Positions 25,532 to 34,539 are shown, counted from the stretch's first letter. The stretch: 64,000 nucleotides of DNA from Dethiobacter alkaliphilus (GCA_016841605.1 JAENYV010000001.1:86954-150953); one strand, 5' to 3'. Numbers and translations: made by a program. The notes: generated from the sequence alone by a model not told the origin.

Positions 25532-27822
25532 ACCGGGAGTTTTCAGTTATCGGCAAAGCAATACCGCGGGTTGATGCCCTTGCTAAAGTAACAGGGAGAG
25601 CGCTCTATGCCGCAGATCTTTCCATGCCGGGTATGCTTTACGGAAAGATATTGCGCAGTCCTTACTCCCACGCCAAGATTCTTAATATAGACACCGGCCA
25701 GGCCGAAAAGTTGCCGGGGGTGCGGGCGGTAGTTACAGGGAAGGACTTTCCCGGCATCAAGTACGGACTGATGCCGGAGACAAGGGATCAATTACCCTTC
25801 CCGATTGACAAGGTGCGGCATTACGGTGAAGGGGTAGCGGCTGTAGCTGCAGTAGATCCCGAGATCGCGGAAGAGGCCCTCTCGCTTATCAGGGTAGAAT
25901 ACGAGGAACTGCCTCCTGTGCTTGATCCTGTTGAGGCCATGAATGAAGGCAGTCCGCTTGTTCACGAGCACGCACCCCGGAACATAGCTTTTAGCTGTAA
26001 TTATCATTTTGGCGACGTGGATGCGGCTTTCAAGGAGGCTGACTACATTCGTGAAGAAACCTTTACCACCCAAAGGGTGAACATCGGGTTCATCGAGCCG
26101 CATGCAGTATTGGCCTCGGTGGACGGTGACGGGCGCATTACCCTTAAGGCCTCAAAACAAAGTCCCTATGTCACGTGGAGGCATATGGCAAGAGCGTTAG
26201 GGGTGTCTCCTAACGATATTCACATAATTCAAGACCACTATGTCGGCGGAGCCTTCTCAGGCAAGCATGACCCGTTTGATCTGGATTTTGCTGCCGTGCG
26301 AATGGCGCAAAAAACCGGGCGTCCGGTGAAGATCGTCCTCTCTCAGGATGAAGTATTGACCGCGTACCGCCAGCGTCACAGCAAGATAGTCAAGATGAAA
26401 ATCGGCGTAAAACGTGACGGCACCTTGTTGGCCTGTGACACCACACTAATATCCGAGGGCGGTGCGTATGCATGTGTATCCCCGTTTAACACATATATAT
26501 TCGCAGCTTTCTTGACAACCACATATCGCTTGCCCAATGTCAAGTTTACGGGTTATCGGCCGTACACTACCAAGCAACCGTGTGGGGCTGTTCGGGGGCA
26601 GGCTATTCCCATAGCGCGGTATGCGTTTGACTCTCTCCTTGACATAGTGGCCGAGGATCTTGGGCTGGACAAATGGGAAGTTAGACGCAAGAATGCTCTG
26701 CGAGCGGGAGAGACAACAGCGAATAAGATGTACCTGACTACCTGTGGGCTGGAAGAATGTCTCGACAAACTGGCGGACGCACTTAACTGGGAAGAGCGTA
26801 AGAAAAAGAAGATACCCTACCGCGGCATTGGCTTCAGCTGCGGGTCGCACCCTTCCGGTGTGCGCTTGGGAGGGCATTTCGGTTCTACGGCATTAGTTAA
26901 GATAATGGAAGACGGAACGGTTACTTTAATCCACGGTTCCACAGAAATAGGGCAGGGTGTAGACACGGTTATGGCGCAAATTGCTGCCGAACCGCTTGGC
27001 CTGGAGACCAAAGATGTCCGTGTTGCACCGGAGGATAGCGATTCTACTGCTCTGGATTCGGGGATGTTCGGGGACCGCTGTACACTTTGGACCGGCAATG
27101 CTGTCCTGGCGGCTGCCCGGGATGCGCGGCAACAACTGGCGGAGGTTGCAGCAGAGATTCTTGGTGCCGGTCCGGACAGTCTTGTTTTCCGCAATCATAA
27201 AATTTATCCGGATGGCCGTCCCGAGAACGCGGTCCCTTTTCTCCAGGTAGTTCGCAAAGCAATCTACGAGAAAGGGGAGACCATTTACGGTCGGGGGACA
27301 TGGTCTGCCCCGGGGGTTGAAATGGTAAACATGAAGACCGGCGAAGGAAACTTATCACCGGCCCTCTCTTTCATTGCTCAGGCCGCAGAGGTGGAAGTTG
27401 ATCCGGAAACCGGGCATGTCAAGGTTTTAAAGTTCATCGCTTGTGATGACGCCGGCCAGCCCATAAATAAACTCACGTTGGATGGGCAAGTGGAGGGTGC
27501 CGCAGTGTTCACGATGGGGCAGGCGCTATATGAGGATGTGAAATACGACGCGGCCGGCCGGCCGGTCAATGCCTCCTTGAGAGACTATAAGATGCCCACT
27601 GTGATGGATGTGCCGGAGATAGAAATCCACCATATCATTACTGATGAACCTTCAGGCCCGTTTGGTGCCAAGGGCGCCGGGGAAGCCAGTACAGCCGGAA
27701 CACTTGCCGCTGTTGCCAATGCAGTGTTCGATGCTTTGGGTGTCCGCATAAAGGACTTGCCCATAGCCCCGGAGAAAGTCGTTGAAGCGTTGCGGGTGAA
27801 GAAGGAAGAAGGAAGCCGGTAA
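25528..27822 (+). CDS. Molybdenum hydroxylase large subunit (xanthine dehydrogenase/CoxL family)
   Basis: A 764-residue molybdopterin-binding subunit of a three-subunit hydroxylase. Seen: N-terminal KVTGRALYAADLSMPGMLYG, LRSPYSHAKI, the pterin-binding GGAFSGKHD, glutamine-rich GSTEIGQGVDTVMAQ, and the catalytic glutamate in PFGAKGAGEASTAG near the C-terminus. Relatives hydroxylate aromatic or N-heterocyclic rings with water or, in the hydroxybenzoyl-CoA reductase branch, remove a ring hydroxyl. The partner iron-sulfur and FAD subunits lie at 29715 and 30222. I chose ATG 25528 (GGGAGTGAGG upstream) over the in-frame TTG 25474. It is GC-richer than the partner genes. Confidence 0.92.
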   Translation: MNREFSVIGKAIPRVDALAKVTGRALYAADLSMPGMLYGKILRSPYSHAKILNIDTGQAEKLPGVRAVVTGKDFPGIKYGLMPETRDQLPFPIDKVRHYGEGVAAVAAVDPEIAEEALSLIRVEYEELPPVLDPVEAMNEGSPLVHEHAPRNIAFSCNYHFGDVDAAFKEADYIREETFTTQRVNIGFIEPHAVLASVDGDGRITLKASKQSPYVTWRHMARALGVSPNDIHIIQDHYVGGAFSGKHDPFDLDFAAVRMAQKTGRPVKIVLSQDEVLTAYRQRHSKIVKMKIGVKRDGTLLACDTTLISEGGAYACVSPFNTYIFAAFLTTTYRLPNVKFTGYRPYTTKQPCGAVRGQAIPIARYAFDSLLDIVAEDLGLDKWEVRRKNALRAGETTANKMYLTTCGLEECLDKLADALNWEERKKKKIPYRGIGFSCGSHPSGVRLGGHFGSTALVKIMEDGTVTLIHGSTEIGQGVDTVMAQIAAEPLGLETKDVRVAPEDSDSTALDSGMFGDRCTLWTGNAVLAAARDARQQLAEVAAEILGAGPDSLVFRNHKIYPDGRPENAVPFLQVVRKAIYEKGETIYGRGTWSAPGVEMVNMKTGEGNLSPALSFIAQAAEVEVDPETGHVKVLKFIACDDAGQPINKLTLDGQVEGAAVFTMGQALYEDVKYDAAGRPVNASLRDYKMPTVMDVPEIEIHHIITDEPSGPFGAKGAGEASTAGTLAAVANAVFDALGVRIKDLPIAPEKVVEALRVKKEEGSR

Positions 27823-27856
27823 TACTTAATGAACGGAAGTTCAGCAAAAAATCAAA

Positions 27857-27906
27857 ATGAGCACCAACCGAATTGGAAGTTCTCTTCCAATTCGGCCGCT
27901 GCTCAT
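27857..27906. other. Intercistronic two-tier stem-loop
   Basis: Outer arms ATGAGCA/TGCTCAT (7 bp), 4-base internal loops, inner arms CCGAATTGGAA/TTCCAATTCGG (11 bp) with a 6-base loop. No T-tract. It sits between the hydroxylase and ligase genes, ending 23 bases before the ligase ATG, so could set relative expression or be an RNase processing site. Confidence 0.6.
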
Positions 27907-27928
27907 AGTTTATAAGGAGGATGAGACA

Positions 27929-29605
27929 ATGTTGCCTGGTTGTTCCGACTGGCCGATGGAGTTTGAAAAGCGCTATGTGTCCAGGGGTTATTGGGAAGGC
28001 CTTACTATTGGCGATATACTTGATCGTAGTGCCTGGGCTTTTCCGGAAAGGGAGGCCCTTGTTGGTGTGTCGCCGGTGTGGGGGGAAACGCGCGATACTT
28101 ACGCCGTGCTGCAGATGAAAGTAAACAGATTGGCCATTCACCTGTTGCGGATAGGTGTTACGCCGCTGGATCGGGTCATTATGCAGTTCCCCAATATTCC
28201 CGAGTTTTTTTATCTTTATTTCGCCTTGCACAAGATAGGCGCTATTCCTGTCATGTGCTTGCCGGCCCACAGGTATGCGGAGGTAAGCTACCTTTGCAGC
28301 CAGGTAGGAGCGCGCGGCTACGGCGTGCCTTCGACGCTCAGGGGTTTTAACTACCTTGAACTAGCGAAAGAGATGAGAGACACAGGCGGGATAGAATATG
28401 TGCTGGTAGCAGGCAGAGAGGCACTGCCGGGAATGGTGCTTTTAAATGAACTGCTTGAAGATCCAATCGAGGAGAGGTATCCGGATGATTATCTTACAGC
28501 CTGGCGGCCGGATCCGAACGAAGTAGCCGTGTTTCAACTGTCCGGTGGGACGACAGGGATACCCAAGCTGATTCCGCGGACCCATAACGGGTACCTTTGT
28601 TGCTCCAAGTATAGCGCCATGCTGGCCGGTTTCACGCCCTATACTGTTTTTCTCGCCACGACGCCCGTTGCTCATAACTTTACTATAACTTCACCGGGTA
28701 TCCACGCGGCGGTCTTCTTCGGGGCGAAGTCTGTCCTGGCCCTTTCGCCCAACCCGGATACCGTCTTTGCTTTAATCGAAAAAGAGCGGGTGACTTACGC
28801 CAATGCGGTGCCGGCTGTAATTATTAGCTGGTTGAACTATGATAAGCTTTCGAAATACGATATAAGCTCGCTTGAGGTCATCATTAGCGGCGGTTCGAAA
28901 TTCAATCCGGAAATTGCCCATTTGGTGCCGGAAAGATTGGATTGCAAGCTTCAGCAGACGTTGGGGATGGCCGAAGGGCTTAACGTTTATACGCGATTGG
29001 ATGACTCCGGAAAAATTATTTTCGAAACTGTCGGGCGGCCATTGCTTCCGGACGACGAAATCAAGATAGTCGACGAGGAAGGAAAGGATGTACCCCCGGG
29101 AGAGATTGGCGAGCTTTGGACTCGGGGACCGTACACCATTCGTGGTTATTATCAGGCGGAGGAACAAAATCGGGAAGCTTTTACGCCGGACGGTTTTTAT
29201 AAATCCGGCGATCTGGTTCGCCTGGTTGATGGTAACCTGGTTGTGGAAGGGCGCAGGAAAGATGTTGTTAATAGGGGAGGTGAGAAAATTAGTGCCGAGG
29301 AGATCGAAAACCTGATCCTGAGCCATCCGAAAGTAATAAATACTGCAGTTGTCAGCATGCCCGACCCCATTTTAGGGGAGAGAATCTGTGCATATGTAAT
29401 TTTGCAGCCTGGAACAAAAATAACACTTGATGAACTAAGGGACTTTCTTCTTAGTAAACAAATTGCCAAGTTTAAGCTGCCTGAGAGGGTAGAGATAGTT
29501 GACTCATTTGTCTTGACACCTGTTGGTAAGGTCTCCAAAAAAGATTTGCGGGTTGACATTGCGGAAAAACTGGCGAGAGAAAATCAATCAGCCAAGGGTG
29601 CCTGA
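27929..29605 (+). CDS. Aryl-acid AMP ligase (2,3-dihydroxybenzoate-AMP ligase-like)
   Basis: A 558-residue adenylate-forming enzyme close in type to EntE/DhbE. Seen: LSGGTTGIPKLIPRTHNGY (ATP-binding P-loop, about residues 200-218), LQQTLGMAEGLNVYTR (A5 region), FYKSGDLVRLVDGNLVVEGRRKDVVNRGGEKISAEEIE (hinge and A8), and the terminal catalytic lysine in VGKVSKKDLR. It activates an aryl carboxylate with ATP. No siderophore genes are nearby, so I infer a catabolic role: activating the acid imported by the TRAP system, possibly to a CoA thioester. Ribosome site AAGGAGG. Confidence 0.9.
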   Translation: MLPGCSDWPMEFEKRYVSRGYWEGLTIGDILDRSAWAFPEREALVGVSPVWGETRDTYAVLQMKVNRLAIHLLRIGVTPLDRVIMQFPNIPEFFYLYFALHKIGAIPVMCLPAHRYAEVSYLCSQVGARGYGVPSTLRGFNYLELAKEMRDTGGIEYVLVAGREALPGMVLLNELLEDPIEERYPDDYLTAWRPDPNEVAVFQLSGGTTGIPKLIPRTHNGYLCCSKYSAMLAGFTPYTVFLATTPVAHNFTITSPGIHAAVFFGAKSVLALSPNPDTVFALIEKERVTYANAVPAVIISWLNYDKLSKYDISSLEVIISGGSKFNPEIAHLVPERLDCKLQQTLGMAEGLNVYTRLDDSGKIIFETVGRPLLPDDEIKIVDEEGKDVPPGEIGELWTRGPYTIRGYYQAEEQNREAFTPDGFYKSGDLVRLVDGNLVVEGRRKDVVNRGGEKISAEEIENLILSHPKVINTAVVSMPDPILGERICAYVILQPGTKITLDELRDFLLSKQIAKFKLPERVEIVDSFVLTPVGKVSKKDLRVDIAEKLARENQSAKGA

Positions 29606-29693
29606 AAGCAAATTTGTTGATCCGGATGATGCAACTTTTGGGAATTTATTCAACTGGGAGCAAAATCTTCAAGCAAAATCTTCAAGTAAATAA
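29598..29693 (+). CDS. Possible 31-residue overlapping small ORF or ligase tail
   Basis: GTG at 29598 overlaps the ligase stop by 8 bases and opens MPESKFVDPDDATFGNLFNW..., ending at 29693. The composition looks protein-like. It may be a coupled small gene, or a C-terminal tail displaced by one frameshift. Low certainty. Confidence 0.22.
   Translation: MPESKFVDPDDATFGNLFNWEQNLQAKSSSK
29661..29686. repeat. Tandem 13-bp direct repeat
   Basis: CAAAATCTTCAAG occurs twice in a row just before the small-subunit gene. It coincides with the break from GC-richer to AT-richer sequence inside the operon. Confidence 0.7.
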
Positions 29694-29714
29694 TATACAT
29701 TTTCTGGGGGGCAG

Positions 29715-30188
29715 ATGCAAATGGGAGAGCGGATTTTCTGTAAGATAAATAATGTAGATTACGATGTAGTAGTAAATCATAACGAGACTTTACTACATTT
29801 GTTAAGAAATAAATTAGGTTTAACCGGTACTAATGAAGGTTGCGGCAGCGGAGATTGTGGAGCCTGTACAGTTATCGTTAACGGAAAGGCAGTAAATTCA
29901 TGTTTGTATTTAGCTGTGGATATAGACGGTAAGGAAGTTTTAACAATAGAAGGGCTGGCTGACGGAGAGAAACTGCACCCGCTTCAAGAAGCCTTTATCG
30001 AAGAAGGAGCAGTGCAATGCGGTTTTTGCACGCCCGGTGTTTTAATGTCCGCAAAAGCTCTTTTAGATGAAAAATCTCATCCTTCTGAAGAAGAAATACG
30101 AAAAGGAATTGCCGGTCATTTATGCCGATGCACAGGGTATATAAAAATTGTGAAAGGGATTTCATCTGCAGCCGAAAAAATAAAATAA
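29715..30188 (+). CDS. Molybdenum hydroxylase small [2Fe-2S] subunit (CoxS-like)
   Basis: A 157-residue electron-transfer subunit with two [2Fe-2S] clusters. The plant-type ferredoxin cluster is CGSGDCGACTVIVNG...C (about residues 43-65). The second, all-helical cluster is CGFCTPG plus CRCTGY (about 103-140). It passes electrons from the molybdenum site of the large subunit to the FAD subunit. ATG 29715 and ATG 29721 are both possible starts after GGGGGG. Full length for the family. Confidence 0.94.
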   Translation: MQMGERIFCKINNVDYDVVVNHNETLLHLLRNKLGLTGTNEGCGSGDCGACTVIVNGKAVNSCLYLAVDIDGKEVLTIEGLADGEKLHPLQEAFIEEGAVQCGFCTPGVLMSAKALLDEKSHPSEEEIRKGIAGHLCRCTGYIKIVKGISSAAEKIK

Positions 30189-30221
30189 CAGAAAAATAAG
30201 AAGCCATGAAAGGAGATAAAA

Positions 30222-31109
30222 GTGTTTAAGCCTTTTGAGTATTTACGACCTAAAAGTATAACGGAAGCAGTTGAGTTGGGTGTAACTTATGGTTCAGAGG
30301 CACAATATATGGCCGGAGGGACGGATGTCTTAGTAAATTTAAAGAATAAACCGCAAAAAGCTCTTAAGTTCATAATAACACTTCGTTATGTAAATGATCA
30401 ACTGAATTATATCAAATTAGAAGATAGGTATTTAAAAATAGGTGCCTTGACTACGCACAGAGACCTTGAAAAATCCGCTTTGATTCAAAGGGAGTATCAG
30501 GTTCTCCATGACGCTGTTTCACAGGTGGGTTCGGTTCAGATAAGAAATGTGGCTACCATCGGAGGCAATATTTGCAGTTCATTGCCGTCGGCTGATACAG
30601 CTTCACCATTGTTGGTTTTGGGTGCTCAATTAAAAATTATGGGGCAAGACGGAGAAAAAGTGGTCGCATTGGAAGATTTTTATCTGGGGCATGCGCAAAA
30701 TATTTTAAATAAAGGAGATATTTTAACGGAAATAATTATTCCCCCAAAAAAATCATATGCCGCCGGTAAATATTATAAGCTTGGCAGACGAGGGGCCATG
30801 GAGCTTCCTCTGGTGGGTGCCGCTGTTTACCTTGTTATGGATAAAAATCTTGATTTATGTCTTGATGCGAGAGTCGCCTTAACAACTGCTGCCCCTGTTC
30901 CTTTACCGGCTAAAAAGGCCGCGCAAGAATTGGTCGGAAAGCCTATATCTCCCGATAATTTAACAAAGGCAGGAAAAATAGCTGTTCAAGAAGCTTCACC
31001 GAGAACTAGTTTGCGGACGACAGCCGCATACAGAAGGGAAGTTCTTCCTGTTCTCGTGCGAAGGGCCGGATTAGAGGCATACGAGAGAATAAAACAAAAC
31101 CGGAACTGA
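30222..31109 (+). CDS. Molybdenum hydroxylase FAD subunit (CoxM-like)
   Basis: A 295-residue FAD-binding subunit. Seen: the pyrophosphate-binding AGGTDVLVNLK (about residues 29-39) and TIGGNICSSLPSADTA (about 110-125), then a CO-dehydrogenase flavoprotein C-terminal domain ending with the RR...EA pattern. I see no extra cysteine-rich loop of the kind that carries the added [4Fe-4S] cluster in 4-hydroxybenzoyl-CoA reductases, which argues against that exact enzyme. GTG start with AAAGGAG. It completes the three-subunit set. Confidence 0.92.
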   Translation: MFKPFEYLRPKSITEAVELGVTYGSEAQYMAGGTDVLVNLKNKPQKALKFIITLRYVNDQLNYIKLEDRYLKIGALTTHRDLEKSALIQREYQVLHDAVSQVGSVQIRNVATIGGNICSSLPSADTASPLLVLGAQLKIMGQDGEKVVALEDFYLGHAQNILNKGDILTEIIIPPKKSYAAGKYYKLGRRGAMELPLVGAAVYLVMDKNLDLCLDARVALTTAAPVPLPAKKAAQELVGKPISPDNLTKAGKIAVQEASPRTSLRTTAAYRREVLPVLVRRAGLEAYERIKQNRN

Positions 31110-31177
31110 ATATACGACAAAAGTCCTGTCTGAAATCTCTATCGATGCCTTCGCTAGACACGCATCTTCTGTGAGTA

Positions 31178-31205
31178 TGTGGGCAACACCAAAGGGTTGC
31201 CCACA
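31178..31205. terminator. Stem-loop after FAD subunit gene
   Basis: Perfect 10-bp stem TGTGGGCAAC/GTTGCCCACA, 8-base loop, no T-tract; between hydroxylase genes and the TRAP genes. Confidence 0.5.
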
Positions 31206-31298
31206 AGCCCGCTGCTGTAAAGATTTCTTATCGGCAAAATTGTAAAAATAATTAGAAACTTATTAATTTATTACAAATAACGAGGAGGTAAAACAAAA

Positions 31299-32405
31299 AT
31301 GAATATATTGGGTTATCAAGCACGGTGGATTACTATTTTGTTATTAATAGTGTTAATGGGAGGAATAGTTCTTTTCGGAGGGTGTGCCGGGACAACCGGC
31401 TCGCCCGCAGAGGAAACCGGCGAACCGCAGGAAACCATTGAGTTAAGCTTTGCCCATTTTTTTCCGGCAACTGATATGATTGAGACAGATATGGTCCAGC
31501 TTTGGATTCGTAAAGTGGAGGAAGCTACGGATAATCGGCTCAAAATAACCAGCTATCCCGGACAGGTTCTTGTCCCATCTGCCGAAACCTATCAGAGTGT
31601 TGTTGAGGGTGTCGTTGATATCGGCCTTTCATGTCACGGATATACGAGGGGAAAGTTTCCCATCATAGAAACATTTTTGCTTCCCGGGATAGCTTCTGTT
31701 AATGCAAAAGCAGCAAGTTATGCTCTCATGGAAGCCATCAATACCTTGAATCCTTTGGAGATACAAAATACAAAGCATTTATGGAGCTGGGGGAACGCCC
31801 CGGGCGGTATGATGATGCAAAGTCCGGTCAGAAAGCTGGAAGATTTACAGGGTGTTGAAATCGGCGTTACAGCCGGGCCGCGTGCCGAAGCGTTTAAACT
31901 GCTTGGAGCAGTGCCTGTAACCTTAGCTATGCCGGAATGGTACGAGGCACTTTCAAGAGGAGTTATGACGGGGGGAATAGCAGGGCTGGATACAATGAAG
32001 ACCTTTAAACTTGGTGAGGTTACAGGTGATTATATCACAATAGCTCCCTTTATGTTTAATCAAACCTTCTTTGTCGTCATGAACCAGGAAACCTGGAATT
32101 CATTGCCGGGAGATATTCAGGATATTATCACGCAAGTTACAGATGAATTTTTCCATGAATGTGTTACGGATTTCTGGTTTGAGTATGCAGATCAGGGCTT
32201 GGAATATACGCGTAATTTGAAAAATGTTGAGATTATCGAGCTGCCGGATGAGGAAATTCAAAGATGGTTAGAAAAAATGCAACCAATTATGGATCAACAC
32301 ATTGCTTATTTAAATGAAAGGGATTTGCCGGGAGAAGAAATTGTTAAGACAATTCTTGAAATTGTTGAAGATAATAATCAAAAGTATGGCGATATTCAAC
32401 AATAA
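31299..32405 (+). CDS. TRAP transporter substrate-binding lipoprotein (DctP family)
   Basis: Extracytoplasmic solute receptor of 368 residues. The signal segment ends in a lipobox (VLFGGC, about residue 29), followed by an acidic, threonine-rich linker and the DctP fold (IELSFAHFFPATD, VVDIGLSCHGYTRGKFP, and a conserved region near GVEIGVTAGPRAEAFKLLG). Such receptors bind carboxylates for sodium-driven uptake. Context with an aryl-acid ligase suggests an aromatic or related carboxylate. Strong ribosome site (CGAGGAGG). Confidence 0.93.
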   Translation: MNILGYQARWITILLLIVLMGGIVLFGGCAGTTGSPAEETGEPQETIELSFAHFFPATDMIETDMVQLWIRKVEEATDNRLKITSYPGQVLVPSAETYQSVVEGVVDIGLSCHGYTRGKFPIIETFLLPGIASVNAKAASYALMEAINTLNPLEIQNTKHLWSWGNAPGGMMMQSPVRKLEDLQGVEIGVTAGPRAEAFKLLGAVPVTLAMPEWYEALSRGVMTGGIAGLDTMKTFKLGEVTGDYITIAPFMFNQTFFVVMNQETWNSLPGDIQDIITQVTDEFFHECVTDFWFEYADQGLEYTRNLKNVEIIELPDEEIQRWLEKMQPIMDQHIAYLNERDLPGEEIVKTILEIVEDNNQKYGDIQQ

Positions 32406-32464
32406 GGTTTAAACCTATTTTATTCTTTTGTCAGGAAATCGGCAGCAGTAACCTCTAGTTAATA

Positions 32465-32515
32465 GTTAAGTCAGGGCAAATAATATTTTTAAACGTTATC
32501 TTGCCCTGACTTAAC
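32465..32515. other. Intercistronic stem-loop between dctP and dctQ
   Basis: Perfect 15-bp arms GTTAAGTCAGGGCAA/TTGCCCTGACTTAAC with a 21-base loop, ending 11 bases before dctQ. Likely limits read-through or stabilises the dctP message, giving more receptor than membrane subunits (inference). Confidence 0.6.
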
Positions 32516-32526
32516 GAAAGGACTTC

Positions 32527-33033
32527 TTGAAAAAGAAAATGGAAAGGGTGAGCAGATTGGGAAAATTTAATGTTATGATAAGCAACCTTCTTAATGCAAT
32601 TTCCCAATTTTTTTTAGCACTAATCATGGTCCTGGTGGTGAGTAATGTGCTAATGAGGCTTTTAGGAAGACCAATTATGGGGTCTTATGAATTTGTCGGA
32701 TACCTGGCAACAATGGTAACAAGTCTGGCTTTAGGCTACTGTGCGATTCAAGGAGGGCATATTGCTATTGATTTTTTCTTTAACAGGTTGCATTTGGGAT
32801 TTCGGAAGGTTATGGATATTATTGTCAGTATATTCATATCACTATTTTTGCTGTTGATTCTATATAGAACCGCACTTTACGCCAATCAATTACGCATAAG
32901 CGGAGAAGTTTCCCTGACAACAGGTATTCCTTATTATCCGGTCGGATTTACGGTAGTGCTCGGGTTTCTCATCTACTTTCTCGTATCGCTGGGTCCTGTC
33001 CTGGAGTCTTTGAAAAAGGTGGTTCAAAAATGA
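32527..33033 (+). CDS. TRAP transporter small membrane subunit (DctQ family)
   Basis: A 168-residue membrane protein with four predicted helices (about residues 18-42, 54-76, 92-112, 134-154). The family signature region is MGSYEFVGYLATMVTSLALGY. It pairs with the large subunit. Start is TTG with AAAGGA 8 bases upstream. The stop overlaps the start of the next gene by 4 bases. Confidence 0.9.
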   Translation: MKKKMERVSRLGKFNVMISNLLNAISQFFLALIMVLVVSNVLMRLLGRPIMGSYEFVGYLATMVTSLALGYCAIQGGHIAIDFFFNRLHLGFRKVMDIIVSIFISLFLLLILYRTALYANQLRISGEVSLTTGIPYYPVGFTVVLGFLIYFLVSLGPVLESLKKVVQK

Positions 33034-34346
33034 GTCCATTGTACATTGGAATAATCGGCATAATATTGTTTTTGTTCCTGGTGTTTTTTAAAGTACCTAT
33101 TGCCCTATCGATGAGTTTGGTAGGTTTTTTGGGCTATGGTTATATAGTTTCATTAGGAGCTGCCTCAAGGTTGCTGGCATCCGAAATATTTTCATCCTTT
33201 TCTTCTTATTCTTTGAGTGTTATCCCCATGTTTGTTTTAATGGGTTTTTTAGCGTATTATGCGGGAATCGGCAACAAACTTTTTTCTTTTGCTTATAAAA
33301 TAATAGGCCGCTTACCCGGTGGTCTGGCAATGGCAAGTCAAGTCGCCTGTACAATTTTTGGAGCAATATGCGGTTCCGCTACAGCTACAGCAGCTACTAT
33401 CGGTTCTGTTGCGATCCCTGAAATGAAAAAGTATGATTATGATTCTTCCCTCTCCGCGGGGTGTATTGCTGCCGGTGGAGCGATAGGAGTAATGATTCCA
33501 CCAAGTATTATTTTTATTCTTTATGGTGTTGCGACAGAACAATCCATTGCAAAATTGTTTTTAGCCGGGATACTGCCGGGAATTCTCTTAATGTGTTTAT
33601 ACATAATCGCCATATGGGTCGTTTGTACTAAAAATCCGAATTTAGGTCCCACGGCAACAGGCCCTCGTTTAAGCTTAAGAGAAAAGATTAGGCCCCTCAA
33701 GGGGGTTTTGCTGCAAGTTTTTGCCGTATTTTGTCTTTCCCTGGGAGGTCTTTTTGCCGGCTGGTTTACCCCAACGGAAGCCGGGGGTGTTGGGGCAGCA
33801 GGAGTCCTTGTTGTCACAGTTATTGATGGTAGTATGAGCTGGAAAAAATTTGTAAGCGCATTAAAAGATACAACATCCATGGTGGCAATGATTATGTTTT
33901 TAGTGGCAGGTGCAACAATTTTCGGCCGTTTTATGACTATAAGCCGTATTCCGGAGGCAATTGCCCAATGGATTTCGGCTCTCCCTTTGCCGCCCTTTTT
34001 TGTAATGGTCATTGTGCTCTTAATATATGTGGCATTGGGAATGTTTATTGAAGCCATTCCCTTAATTCTGTTAAGTGTGCCAATTTTCTTCCCTTTGGTT
34101 GTTAATGTCTTAGGATATGATCCGATCTGGTTCGGAGTAATAATTGTCATGGTTGGAGCATTAGGCATCATTACACCTCCAGTGGGGATTAATGTTTATG
34201 TTGTGAGTACTATTGCCAGAGAGATACCAATTGATAAAATATTTCGTGGTATTGTCCCTTTTTTAATTGCAGCTATAATCTGTTGTATACTCTTGATCCT
34301 TTTCCCGTGGATAGCTACATTATTGCCATATTATGTTATCGGCTAA
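33030..34346 (+). CDS. TRAP transporter large membrane subunit (DctM family)
   Basis: A 438-residue permease with about 12 helices. Seen: FAYKIIGRLPGGLAMASQVACTIFGAICGSATATAATIG and AAGGAIGVMIPPSIIFILYG, both diagnostic for DctM, and the C-terminal GIITPPVGINVYV. It forms the sodium-coupled transport channel with DctQ. Ends 3 bases before a decayed duplicate segment begins. Confidence 0.94.
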   Translation: MSPLYIGIIGIILFLFLVFFKVPIALSMSLVGFLGYGYIVSLGAASRLLASEIFSSFSSYSLSVIPMFVLMGFLAYYAGIGNKLFSFAYKIIGRLPGGLAMASQVACTIFGAICGSATATAATIGSVAIPEMKKYDYDSSLSAGCIAAGGAIGVMIPPSIIFILYGVATEQSIAKLFLAGILPGILLMCLYIIAIWVVCTKNPNLGPTATGPRLSLREKIRPLKGVLLQVFAVFCLSLGGLFAGWFTPTEAGGVGAAGVLVVTVIDGSMSWKKFVSALKDTTSMVAMIMFLVAGATIFGRFMTISRIPEAIAQWISALPLPPFFVMVIVLLIYVALGMFIEAIPLILLSVPIFFPLVVNVLGYDPIWFGVIIVMVGALGIITPPVGINVYVVSTIAREIPIDKIFRGIVPFLIAAIICCILLILFPWIATLLPYYVIG

Positions 34347-34348
34347 CA

Positions 34349-34464
34349 AGTATTGCCTGTCGGAATTTCTGTTTAGCTGCCCATAATCTTGGACTTGGTA
34401 CAGTGCAAATAGGAAATTATGACCGTCAGAGTGTGAAAGTTACTAAAAAAATGTTAATGGACTG
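34349..34464 (+). pseudogene. Decayed nitroreductase fragment
   Basis: Closely repeats part of the nitroreductase gene (from about 22967): RNFCLAAHNLGLGTVQIGNYDRQSV, then a deletion that jumps to the gene's last codons and the following ATGTTAATGGACTGATCAGG. It lacks start, FMN-site N-terminus and most of the C-terminal half, so cannot be functional. Same orientation as the intact gene, 11.4 kb away. Confidence 0.85.
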
Positions 34465-34474
34465 ATCAGGTAAA

Positions 34475-34515
34475 GCCGTGCAATTCAGTGGGAGTGCCCC
34501 ACTGAATTGCACGGC
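34475..34515 (+). terminator. Duplicated terminator hairpin
   Basis: Perfect 18-bp stem (GCCGTGCAATTCAGTGGG left arm) with a 5-base loop. It is the counterpart of the terminator at 23208, now more symmetric but without its T-tract. Confidence 0.65.
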
Positions 34516-34539
34516 TAACGCAAAAACATTGAAAACTTG

